NCBI GenBank assembly: GCA_012862575.1
Contig: BLSF01000018.1
Location: 67,680-131,679, forward strand
Source of the DNA: Parietichytrium sp. I65-24A
Lineage: Eukaryota; Sar; Bigyra; Thraustochytrida; Thraustochytriidae
Direction of reading: 5' to 3'
Length of the DNA stretch: 64,000 nt
The notes below the pieces were generated by a model. That model saw only the letters and a program-made list of their open reading frames with translations. It had not been told where the DNA came from and did not search any database. How positions within the stretch are numbered: position 1 is the first letter of the stretch; the number at the start of each line of letters is the position of its first letter. Of this stretch, positions 19,126 through 28,190 are shown in pieces. A program made the translations under genes and the position numbers.

Positions 19126-20244
19126 ATGGCGAGCGTGGACGTCGGCGGGGACAGCGTCAAGTGCAGCGTGGCTGGCGCAGTGGCTGAGGCGTCGCACAGC
19201 GAGGCTGGCGCTGGCGGCAAGACGGTGCGCGGTGCGGAGCGGGGCATGCCCACGCGCGCGCACGTGACGGAGGCCGCCGTGTTACGCGCGGCGCACCTGG
19301 CGCAGTCCGCGCAGTCCGCGCAGCCGGCCCTGTCGGCCCTGTCGGCCCTGTCGGTGGTGAGCAGCGTGGCGCCGTTCGCGCCGGCGGAGAGCGCGGCGAT
19401 GGTGGCCAGCGCGGTGCGGCATGCGTTCCCCAGCGCGGAGAGCGTGGAGCTGCGCGAGGCGGCGGAGCTGTGCGCGGCGTGGGCGGCGGCGCACGTGGGG
19501 CACGCGGGCGGGAGCAGGTTCTGGCTGGTGGTGGACTGCGGTTTCTCGTTCGCGCACGTGACGCCCGTGGTGGACGGGCGCAGCTGGCGGCGCGGCACGC
19601 GGCGCGTGGACGTGGGCGGCAAGCTGCTGACCAACTACCTGAAGGAGCTGGTCTCGTACGGGCAGGTGAACGTGATGGACGAGACGGAGGTGGTGGACCA
19701 GCTCAAGCGCGACGTGTGCTACGTGTCGATGGACTTTGAGCGCGACCTGGCCAACGTCACCAAGCTCAAGCAGCAGCCCTTCTTGCCCAGGTCGCAGCGC
19801 CTTGAGCCGCAGCAGCGCCGCGATCTGGAGGCCAGGTATACGAAACGCTACGTGCTACCCGACTTTGCCAAAGTGCCCAAGGGCTACGAGCTGGACCCTG
19901 ACACCGCGCCCGAGGAGGTCGCGCACCTGGAGAAGCAGCTCATCACCTTGTCTAGCGAGTGCTTTATCGTCCCGGAGTTACTTTTCTGCCCTTCGCTAAT
20001 CGGCATCCCGCAAACTGGACTCGTGGACACCATCCACGACGCGCTGCAGGCCTGCCCGCTGGAAACGCGGAGATTGCTTGCCCAGAACGTGTTAGTGACG
20101 GGCGGCTCCACGCAGTTTCCTAATTTTGTGCAACGTCTCGCGCAGGACCTCGGCGACGAATTTCGCCTCACGGCCGCCACGGACCCCGTGCGGTGTGCGT
20201 CGCTTGGCGGCAATATATTACTGGCCACAGCCAGCCAACCTTAG
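19126..20244 (+). CDS. ARP6: Actin-related protein 6 (ARP6), SWR1/SRCAP complex subunit
   Basis: The product is 372 residues. ARP6 is a nuclear actin-like subunit of the SWR1/SRCAP remodeller, which exchanges H2A for H2A.Z. Matches to the human ACTR6 family are strong from residue about 130 on. They include FWLVVDCGFSFAHVTP (phosphate-2 loop), RRVDVGGKLLTNYLKELVSYGQVNVMDET and QLKRDVCYVSMDF, YVLPDFAKVPKGY, FIVPELLFCPSLIGIPQTGL, and the adenosine-binding LVTGGSTQFPNF. The first 120 residues are Ala-rich and only loosely recall the usual ARP6 start (VDVGGDSVKCSVAG, phosphate-1 loop). The C-terminus is about 25 residues shorter than the human protein. The first 600 bp are strongly GC-rich. The protein is a single exon, with its start only 675 bp from the divergent nucleotidyltransferase-like gene. 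Confidence 0.92.
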   Translation: MASVDVGGDSVKCSVAGAVAEASHSEAGAGGKTVRGAERGMPTRAHVTEAAVLRAAHLAQSAQSAQPALSALSALSVVSSVAPFAPAESAAMVASAVRHAFPSAESVELREAAELCAAWAAAHVGHAGGSRFWLVVDCGFSFAHVTPVVDGRSWRRGTRRVDVGGKLLTNYLKELVSYGQVNVMDETEVVDQLKRDVCYVSMDFERDLANVTKLKQQPFLPRSQRLEPQQRRDLEARYTKRYVLPDFAKVPKGYELDPDTAPEEVAHLEKQLITLSSECFIVPELLFCPSLIGIPQTGLVDTIHDALQACPLETRRLLAQNVLVTGGSTQFPNFVQRLAQDLGDEFRLTAATDPVRCASLGGNILLATASQP

Positions 20245-20694
20245 TCTCCTTTCTCTCTCGCTTCCCTGCTTTTCTCCATATTCTTTCTTTCTTTCTGTCT
20301 GTCTGTGTCTGTCTTTCTTTTGTGGCACACAAGAGCAGGAAAGGAGGAGAAAATGGTCCCTCCCTGTGCTTTTCTCTTTCCAACTTGGAAATCAAGAACG
20401 ATGTCTATGGTGAAATTAATTAAAACAGAACAGGTAAATGAAAAATTCAAGTACGGTACACGGAAAGAAGAGAACACGCCTGAACTTCATTCATTCACAC
20501 CCCGTCGAGAACCGGCCCGGGTGGGTGGCCACAAAGAGAGCGAGATAAATTAGGGCAGAAAACGCATTTTACATTTTAAAGGCTATAACAAAAATTGTGC
20601 ACCATTCATTCCGTCCTAGATCTGTTCTGCCAAGCTTCTTTATCAAGTTCCGGTATTTGCACCAACCACAGTGACTGTAAATAAAAACTTCTTC
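20245..20694. other. Convergent 3' flanks of ARP6 and the AP2 gene
   Basis: A TTCTTTCTTTC/TCTGTCTG tract lies just after the ARP6 stop, at about 20280-20320. 20410-20460 is AT-rich. I see no gene; short open frames on both strands are low-complexity. Confidence 0.5.
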
Positions 20695-22623
20695 TTACAT
20701 ATTGGCGGAGTTGAGCGAGATGAGCCCATTGATAGCGCCGCGCATGTCGCTGGTTGGGGACTTTGGCTGATTTGGTGGAGGGTTGTTGCTCCCCACAGTG
20801 CTCGACAAACCGTAGTTCCCGCTGGAGTGCTGTGGTTGGTTCATTTGCAGAAAGGAAGAGTCGGCAGAGAGCTGAGCAGAGCCGACAAACATGCCTGAAG
20901 TAAGCCCGAGCAGAAAAGGGTTCGCCTGACCTTGCAAGAGGTTGGCCCACAGTGGCTGAAGGTTTTCCTGATTGTTGCTGTCGCCGAGATTCTCAGATTT
21001 AGTGCCTTGGGCGACAGCTTGCTTGCTAACGTTCTGCAGCTGGGCAAACAATTGGTGGTAGGCCGTGTGCTGATTTTGCTCGTTCGAAGGGTAAGACTCA
21101 TCTTTGACCGAGATAGGCAGGGCGGAAGGCCGCCTTTTGTTAGGCGCGGACTTGCCTCCCACCGATGCTTTGGAGGCAGTGCTGGCCCTGCGCCGCTTCT
21201 TGGGGGCTGGCTTCGTCTCTGGCGAAGCCGACAGCTCCTCGTTTGGAGACGGAACACTGTCTTGCGCCTCGTGAATGCCCTTCAGGCCAGACATAGAGCT
21301 ATCAATGTTGTTGTAAGGGGAAGAGTCGCCCTTCTCCTTGTCGACCTCCTCTGGTGGAGGAGCACTGTCAGAGTCAGAAAAGTTGAGGACCGCGCGAGAG
21401 CCATGATGCTTCTTTGCGGCAATATCGTAACAGCGAGCCGCATCGAGCTCGGTCTTGTATCGGCCGAGGTAGATGACAGCCCTCCCGATGCGGATCCTGG
21501 CCTGCCAGCGCCCGTCCTTCGCGCATCGAGAAACTCCGCGGTAGTTGGAGCTCTTACTTCTGGAACGGCGTTTCCCGCCTGAGCCGTCCTCGGTGCCGCC
21601 ATCGGTAAACTGGCTGGCGGTGCTCATGACGCTGCTACGCCGGGATTTGTCCTGAAGGTTTACTGATTTCTTTGGAGGCTCGGCGGCCATGTTGTTGAAG
21701 CTGAAGGTCGCCGACGGACCTACAGCCGGCATGTTGGGAGGAAGCTGCAGGCCGTTGTTCATGTTGCCGAAAGCGTTGCTACTGGTGTTCTTGTTGACGT
21801 TGTTGGCCGCGGCGCTTGCCGCGGCAGCGGCGGCGGACATGGCGAGGTAGCTGTCACTGGGGCTGAGACCAGACGCGCCTGCAGAGTGAGGAGCGCTGCT
21901 CACACCAGCGGGAGATGGAGTCTTGGCAGCAGAGTTCTTTTTCGCTGTGGACACTGGGGCATTGTTGCTCTTGGCAGCCTTTGTACTCGCAGCAGCCTTT
22001 GTAGCCTTGGCCTTTTTGGCAGCAGGCTTGGACTCCTTGATGGCAGGGGGAGGCGGTTGCATCTGTTGCTGCATTGCATATGGCTGCGCAACGTACGAGG
22101 ACTCGCGGCTTTTGCCTTTGTTGTTGCCAGACACGTTTGACATGTTTGATGTGGACATGGGCAGCTGCGACGTCGGACTCTGCGAAGACATCATTGCAGG
22201 GGAAGCGTTAGGGTTATACCACATATTTTGTTGCTGTACATTTCCTGAAGCCGGCGACGCCTGCTGTTGCATGGCGTTCTGCTCCATGCTCTGCTGCAGC
22301 TGCCGTAATAGCATCGTTCCGTAGATGGTGTTGGTGAGAGTGTCCAGTGAGGACTGCTGTTGCTCAGATGCGTCAGCGCTGTTGGAGCCGCCGTTGCCCG
22401 CAACACTCCCCGCGAGTGCCGCGTTTCCCGTGAGCCCCAGGAGAAGCGCTAACGACGCCATTCCATTCTGGTTGCTGTCGCCCATTGGGCTGGGGGAGGG
22501 CATCTGCCCCACATTACCCTGCCCAGCACCAATACTCTTGGCGCTCGCCTCGGCATTCCCAGCGCTTGCGCCTTTGCCGGCCCTGGCCGAGCCCTTGCTG
22601 CTGCTCTTCTTTCTGTCCACCAT
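20695..22623 (-). CDS. AP2/ERF-domain DNA-binding protein
   Basis: The product is 642 residues from the ATG at 22623. A single AP2/ERF domain lies at about residues 355-415: SNYRGVSR start, WQARIRI strand, YLGRYKTELDAARCYDIAA helix, and a closing AVLNF. It keeps the YRG and RAYD-like elements that place the three-strand sheet in the DNA groove. Basic clusters (RRSRSK before the domain, KKRRRAS and NKRRPS after it) are likely nuclear localisation signals. Both flanks are low-complexity: Gln/Met/Asn-rich N-terminally, Ala runs near 260-280 and a Ser/Pro/Asn-rich C-terminus, typical of activation regions. Function as a sequence-specific transcription factor is inferred. Its target site and binding partners cannot be told. 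The gene has no introns and a 5.5-kb gene-poor region upstream. Confidence 0.88.
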   Translation of the reverse strand: MVDRKKSSSKGSARAGKGASAGNAEASAKSIGAGQGNVGQMPSPSPMGDSNQNGMASLALLLGLTGNAALAGSVAGNGGSNSADASEQQQSSLDTLTNTIYGTMLLRQLQQSMEQNAMQQQASPASGNVQQQNMWYNPNASPAMMSSQSPTSQLPMSTSNMSNVSGNNKGKSRESSYVAQPYAMQQQMQPPPPAIKESKPAAKKAKATKAAASTKAAKSNNAPVSTAKKNSAAKTPSPAGVSSAPHSAGASGLSPSDSYLAMSAAAAAASAAANNVNKNTSSNAFGNMNNGLQLPPNMPAVGPSATFSFNNMAAEPPKKSVNLQDKSRRSSVMSTASQFTDGGTEDGSGGKRRSRSKSSNYRGVSRCAKDGRWQARIRIGRAVIYLGRYKTELDAARCYDIAAKKHHGSRAVLNFSDSDSAPPPEEVDKEKGDSSPYNNIDSSMSGLKGIHEAQDSVPSPNEELSASPETKPAPKKRRRASTASKASVGGKSAPNKRRPSALPISVKDESYPSNEQNQHTAYHQLFAQLQNVSKQAVAQGTKSENLGDSNNQENLQPLWANLLQGQANPFLLGLTSGMFVGSAQLSADSSFLQMNQPQHSSGNYGLSSTVGSNNPPPNQPKSPTSDMRGAINGLISLNSANM

Positions 22624-22865
22624 CTTGACCCGACCTCGAATCCGACTCCGGATCTACCCACGCACTTGCAAGACGCCAGTTCAACCTCGGCAACCTTTGG
22701 AGACGGCGCGTCGAAAGTCTAAAGTCCAAAGTCGAAAATAGAAAGTAGAAAGCAGGCGCTCGTGCTTGTTGCGCAGTGCTTTCGGAAGCAGGCTTGGTGG
22801 CTGGCAAAGACACGCACAGGCACAAGGGAGCAAGAGACGCGAGGAAACTAACAAAGAATGAAAGA

Positions 22866-22890
22866 GAGACAAGACAAGACAAGACAAGAC
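22866..22890 (+). repeat. (ACAAG)n pentanucleotide repeat
   Basis: About five tandem ACAAG units lie upstream of the AP2-domain gene. Confidence 0.9.
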
Positions 22891-24085
22891 GCGCGGAGAG
22901 ATTGGAGAGATGCAAGTCTGCTCTCTGCTCTCTCTCTCTCTCTGTGTCTCTGCCTCTCTCTGTCTCCTCTCTAGGAATGTATCCAGTGTTTAGTATGCAC
23001 TATTGGCTCCTTCCACTTCCCTCACTTTCTCTCTCTCTCTGTCTCTCTCTCGCTAGGACTCGGTGCCCTTTCCCTTTCCCGCCCGGTCCTCTTGTAGTCG
23101 TAGTCCCCGGCGGTAGCTGGCAGTACCGGAGAAACTCAGCCGTGCTGAGTGTACTGACTGTGAGTGTACTGAGAGGATCGGAGAGAGCGGCTAGCTGGGC
23201 TTGCTATTGGCGATCGGGTGTGAGGGCGTCGAGGGAGTGGTAGTTTGTTTGCAAGCTTGTGAGGGACGACTGGGAGTGAGTCAGTGACACAGACGGAGTG
23301 ATAACTTAGATAGAGAGATAGAGAGAGAGACAGAGATAGCTTGTGAGTGAGGTATGAGGCCTAGGTGGTCCCTAGCTTTTAGAAGAAGGAGCGCTATCTA
23401 TCCGCTAGCGATGGCTACCGGGTTGGTCTTGCAGGATGGCTGATCTGTTTGGAAATAGTTTTTTCATTGTTGGTGATTTTTTTTTCCCTCACTGGCTGAG
23501 AGTACAAGTAGGTCTACAGGCGACGCTGCCTGGCGAGTCATTTCATTCTCCGCCATCTACGCCTGCGCGTAGGATATTGCGTTTACGTTAGTTGCAATGC
23601 CGTCACGGTGAACGGTGACGGATGCTGGTAATGTCTTCCCAGCGCCACTGGCTTGGCCTTTTGTAGCTTGTAAAAATGTTACTTCATTCATTCATCGTCT
23701 CACGCTGTGCTCACTCACTGACCCAAATTCAGTTGAAGGCATAGAAGGCCGGTGCTCTCCGTTGGTTCAAGTTCCATTCGTCCCCGAATGAAGGCGTGAC
23801 CGCTTGATTGTCGCGGGCTTTGCTTCTCTGATGTCTCTGATGTCGCTGATGTTTCAGGTGTCTCTAATCGTAAGCTTGTCATCTCGCAAAGGAGCACTGG
23901 TGCCTCCTACCTTGCGACTAGCACGTATTAAAGAGCTGTTATCAAGGCGCTAGGCTGTTGCGCCCTGGCAGTCAGTTTTGATGAGTAGAATTGGTAGTTG
24001 GAGGAGGTGTGTGCCGTCACAATGAATCGCAATGCACAGTGCTACGGTTTGGTGTGGTTAAGTGGTAGAGCTTCCACTTCCTTCC

Positions 24086-24151
24086 GTTCTGAATTAATTC
24101 TGAATTCTGTTCTGCAATTATTCTGTTCTGAATTCTGCAATTCTGAATTCT
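24086..24151 (+). repeat. Degenerate TTCTGAATT repeat cluster
   Basis: Several copies of TTCTGAATT, TTCTGCAATT and TCTGAATTCTG follow each other. Related units occur singly near 11.3 kb and 27.0 kb, so this word recurs in the non-coding DNA of the window. Confidence 0.75.
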
Positions 24152-27100
24152 GTACTTGTACAGGTCCGTCGCGCAGAGCTTCTTTCCGCATTCATTTATT
24201 TATTCGTTCATTCGTTCATTCATTCATTCTCTTGGTGGATTGATTGACTGTGAAGCGAGAGACTGTTGTTGACGGTGCAGAACGTTGGAGTTTGCCTTTA
24301 ATTTAACGGTGCGCTCTATTCGCGAGCCTGCGTGCTCTCTTTCACTTACTGGCAGCCTTTGCTGCTCACTTTGTCAATCAAGGCAAAGGCAAGGCAGAGG
24401 CAAAAGCGAACATGTTATTTCAAAATTTTCACCAAAGCATCAACAGCAACAACATCAGCATTCAACAGTCTGACTGGTGTGCGACCGCCTCGCTGTCCTC
24501 TCTATCTCTGAGTCTCTCTCCTTATACTCCTCCTACTCACTGGCTCGTCCCTCTCCGTGGCATTTGTGACGGGCCAAGTCTAGCCGGAATGAACCCAAGA
24601 AAGAAACCAACAACGAAACAATACAAGAGCGAAGAAGAAGAACAGACGGATTTACGGTAAAGTGTAAAAATGGCTATGGAGAAGGCAAGAACGAGCTGGG
24701 AGGCTGTCGGGCACAGTGAGAACAGTGAGCCTGTATCTCGTTTTTTTAAGCTGGGCGAAGCAATTTCCCCGAGAGGGGCCGATGGTGAGCTATCGACTGT
24801 TGGCAAAGTTACAAACTCCCGGGACTAGGGACAGCTCTAAACATCGGTATACTGGGCCACAGCGAGTCGCGAGATTATCTCCCTCTCCTTTTTGACTGTT
24901 GCTTGAACTACCGTAGTTACCGTAGTAGAGGCCCTCGCCTCTCACGGATATCAGAATCGATTAATTCATGAACAGAGCAGACCTTGAGAATTCACGGTCA
25001 AAACACAGCTTTTGAGAGAGTAAAGGTAGGTGCCACCGTGTATCACCTCGTCTCGTGTCGGAGGCGCTCGTCTGGGATCATGATGTGTGTGAAATTCAAC
25101 CAAGTTCGCGATCAGTCACCGGCTCACTGAGAATCATTTGCGTCCCGTGCGCGTCCCATGGCGGCGACCCTTCTTTCATCCAAGCTCCACTCTTCCACTC
25201 TTCCACTCTTCCACTCCTCCACTCTTCGGCTGTCAGACTGCCAAAGGTGCGGGTGGTATGCCGTTAGATAGCTGGCGCGTAGGACTCGAGGTCCGTTTGA
25301 ACAATGCTGACTGTTTGGAGGTGGTACTGTTTCGGCTATGCCTATGCATAACCAGCTACCGGAGCAGTTGGGGAATGAACAAGGCGGAAAAGCGTCTTGG
25401 AGGTGTGTGAGAAACGTACTAGGAAGTCTTAATGCTCGCCGCTGAGTATTGAGTTGTGCGAAACGGAGGTCCCAATCGGGGATAGCGCCGGGCTAGGCGC
25501 CTGGGTAGAGCGCAATTGTGCTAAGTGCCAGTAGGTCGCACAACAAATTTCGAGCGGGATCGATTGTGCCCTCCGTGGCTGATTGATTTACCATGATTTG
25601 TATTCACAGTCACAAACGAGCAGAGCAGATGCGTGGAGCGCGGCGGCGCACAACGCTGGTGCCAAACGTACAGTAAACTTGACTCACCAACTGGTTTCTT
25701 CCGCTTCCCCTCTGCTTTTTCCCCAGGGCTCTCAAGAGTTGGTCCTCTTCTTTCAAAGCTTCCAATTCGATGTGAGAACTTGAACTAATTACTTCCAACC
25801 CTTTCCAATTTGACCTTCGGTATCCTTCCGTACTGAGCACCTAGTACTTTACTGTACCGGTACTGTATCTTTTGTCGTCAGGCTCTGCTTGGTGATAGCA
25901 CTGGCGTAATCGGCGTTAGTTGCGCAACTGAACCGTTCCAAGTCCTCTCGTGTTCCTAACCATCAGCTCGACTGGTAAGGACTGCCATAGGATCCGGAGT
26001 ACATCTTGTGGCACAACTGGCACAGGGAAGGAGTGTACTCCGCGATTATTAGCGAATATTAGCGATACTGGGAAAGAAAAGAAAGAAAGAATGAATGAAT
26101 GAAGGAAAGAATTTCAATCAATGTGAGTACTAGTACTCGGTGTGCCGGTGACTCGGCGAGCGGCTACCGAGCCGTACTGAAGAGATAGGTAGACCTCCGT
26201 CGGGGCAGAGTTGAACAGAGGTGAGCAAACAAGGAAGACGAACCGTGGTGCTAGAACATACAGTACCGGATGGTCTGAGGTGTCTGAGGTGTCAATTGCG
26301 TCTACTCTCGCAGCTAGCTTTCTCTTCCGCCCACCGTCTTACGCAATGCGCGAAACAGACTTTGGAATTTCAAGTTTCTGTCTCAATCGAAAAATCAAAT
26401 CTATCTCTCAGTTTGGAAGAATTTAGAGCACTCTGAATGAGTGAATGCCGCTCTGAACTCGAGGAATTTATTGTTTCCAAGCTGAAGAACTCCTGACAGT
26501 AAACGAATAATAGATGCCTAGCCTCTGTATGGATGTCACGCAGGTGAGAACTTTTCGAGCCACAACGCCTGGGGATGGCCAGTGCCAAGACACACTAGAG
26601 TACACCTTAGTACGCACATAGGACGGGTCGAGAGTACACAATGGTACACAACTGTTTTGGTTTCGTTGTTTTTCTCCAACTCGCAACTCAACAGTTTCTC
26701 CGAGAGGAGGAAAGCCTTCGTCAGATTGTGGTACGACTCAGCTAGGCAATTCCTGTGGTGAGTTGGCTGGCTGTGCTTTGCTGCACGACGTGACGTGATG
26801 TGCTGGTTGGTTGTGTTGGTGTAGTTGGTGCTGGCTGGTGGTGGATGATGAATAATTGTTGTGATTTCTGTGAACGAACGGTGACGAAAAGACGGGGAAT
26901 GACTGGAAGGAGGGAGGACAAGTTGCTTTCTTTCGGCCCAGTCATCCACGGACTCGCACTATATAAGTACTACGGTAAAAGCTCTCTGAATTCTGCGCTG
27001 ACTGACTGACTGTGAGAATCCAAGCTGATTTATTTTTTCTATTCTGGCAGTGCTTTCTGAAACTTTTCGGGCTTCTGGAATCCATCCACAAATGGAGTGC

Positions 27101-28190
27101 TCCGGGAACAGCGCCCACTGTCAATTGAGCTCACAGTCTAAACAAAAAATGAACTCATTGTCGCGCACATTCACTTTCTGACAGTGAGTCACAGTCACAG
27201 TCACCAGGGGGTGACAAGTGCAAAGTGCGAGTAGTGCGAGGCTCAAAAACACCATTAGCGTCAAACTGCCAGCTGTCAGGGCTGAATGGGTCGTCGTTCT
27301 GCAGTGGCCTTGCGACTCGAGTCGCATAGATTTCACTTGACTGTCACTACTTTTCAACTGCTTTGATGACACAAGGATCATTTCAACTGATGGACTGCGA
27401 GCAAAACTATTGGTATTTTGATTTTGAAAAAATTAAACCGCTTTTGTGGTTGGGAGACTTGCGCGTCCCTTTGCCTCTCTGCCTGGCTGTACACACCACC
27501 TCTGCCTCTCATGTACAGGGCACATACCGAGTATTGTAGTGAGTACTGCACTGGTTGCACTGGTTGTACGATACGTGTTGCTCACAATCAATCTTGATTC
27601 ACAGTCAATCGAAATCAATGCAGCAATGATGAGCAATGATGAGCAATGTGTGGACCAAGATCAGTTGGAAGACCAGCTACCTGGTGAGTATCTGGACAGC
27701 TATCTATTACAGTAGTCAGTGATAGCGCAGATTTAATTTGGCGCAGGTGGAATCAGGAGACGCGTTTTGGGGGTGGGCAGTTACTAGCTCTAGTAGCTAA
27801 TAGTATAGCTTCGACACACAATGAGAAATGGGAGGAAACGTTCTTTTTTTTAAGGTGCAGGGAGTATGCTCACTCGAGAGCGCAAGCTGTCCCGCTACCC
27901 AGTTTCTCTTGTTTGACTCGCGAATTCCTTGGGCTCCACGACTTTACATGAAGCATCATGAAGCTGAAAATTTGAAAGTGTAGAGGCTCTCGCCACTCGT
28001 ATGGAACGAATAAATATCTCGTTGATTTATATTTTTGCGGTGTCGACTCGACATGAGAACGGGGCGAATTGGGTGGCAACATGTCCATACACTTGGCAAA
28101 CTTTCAAGTATCGGAAAAGCAGATGCGATCGCGCGATTGGCCAAGCAAAATATTGACGGTAAGTTAAAACAAAAAGAAAATCACGCAACT

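Larger units (their letters stand above)
22624..28190. other. 5.6-kb gene-poor region upstream of the AP2 gene
   Basis: No gene can be supported here on either strand; all open frames are short and lack family similarity. The region holds many simple repeats: (ACAAG)n at 22866-22890, CT tracts at 22920-22960 and 23023-23052, TTCTGAATT-type repeats at 24086-24151, CACTCTTC repeats at 25191-25226, and ATTC/GAAT repeats near 24190-24225 and 26085-26105. It also holds GTAC palindromes near 25854, 26125 and 26261. It probably combines the 5' regulatory region of the AP2 gene and the 3' flank of the CBS-PB1 gene. A long non-coding transcript cannot be excluded. Confidence 0.5.

Noticed and set aside
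24036-24100. tRNA-like A-box sequence (TGGTTAAGTGGTAGAGC)
   Set aside because: No matching B-box (GGTTCGANTCC) or acceptor stem follows at the right distance.
25480-25580. tRNA-like D-arm (GCGCCTGGGTAGAGCGC) followed by TTCGAGC
   Set aside because: The D-stem pairs, but neither an anticodon stem nor a T-stem forms and the acceptor ends do not pair. At most a decayed tRNA-derived sequence.
22624-28190. Search for a transposable element or CRISPR-like array in the gene-poor block
   Set aside because: No reverse transcriptase, integrase or transposase motif, no long direct or inverted terminal repeat and no regularly spaced repeat array was seen; only microsatellites.
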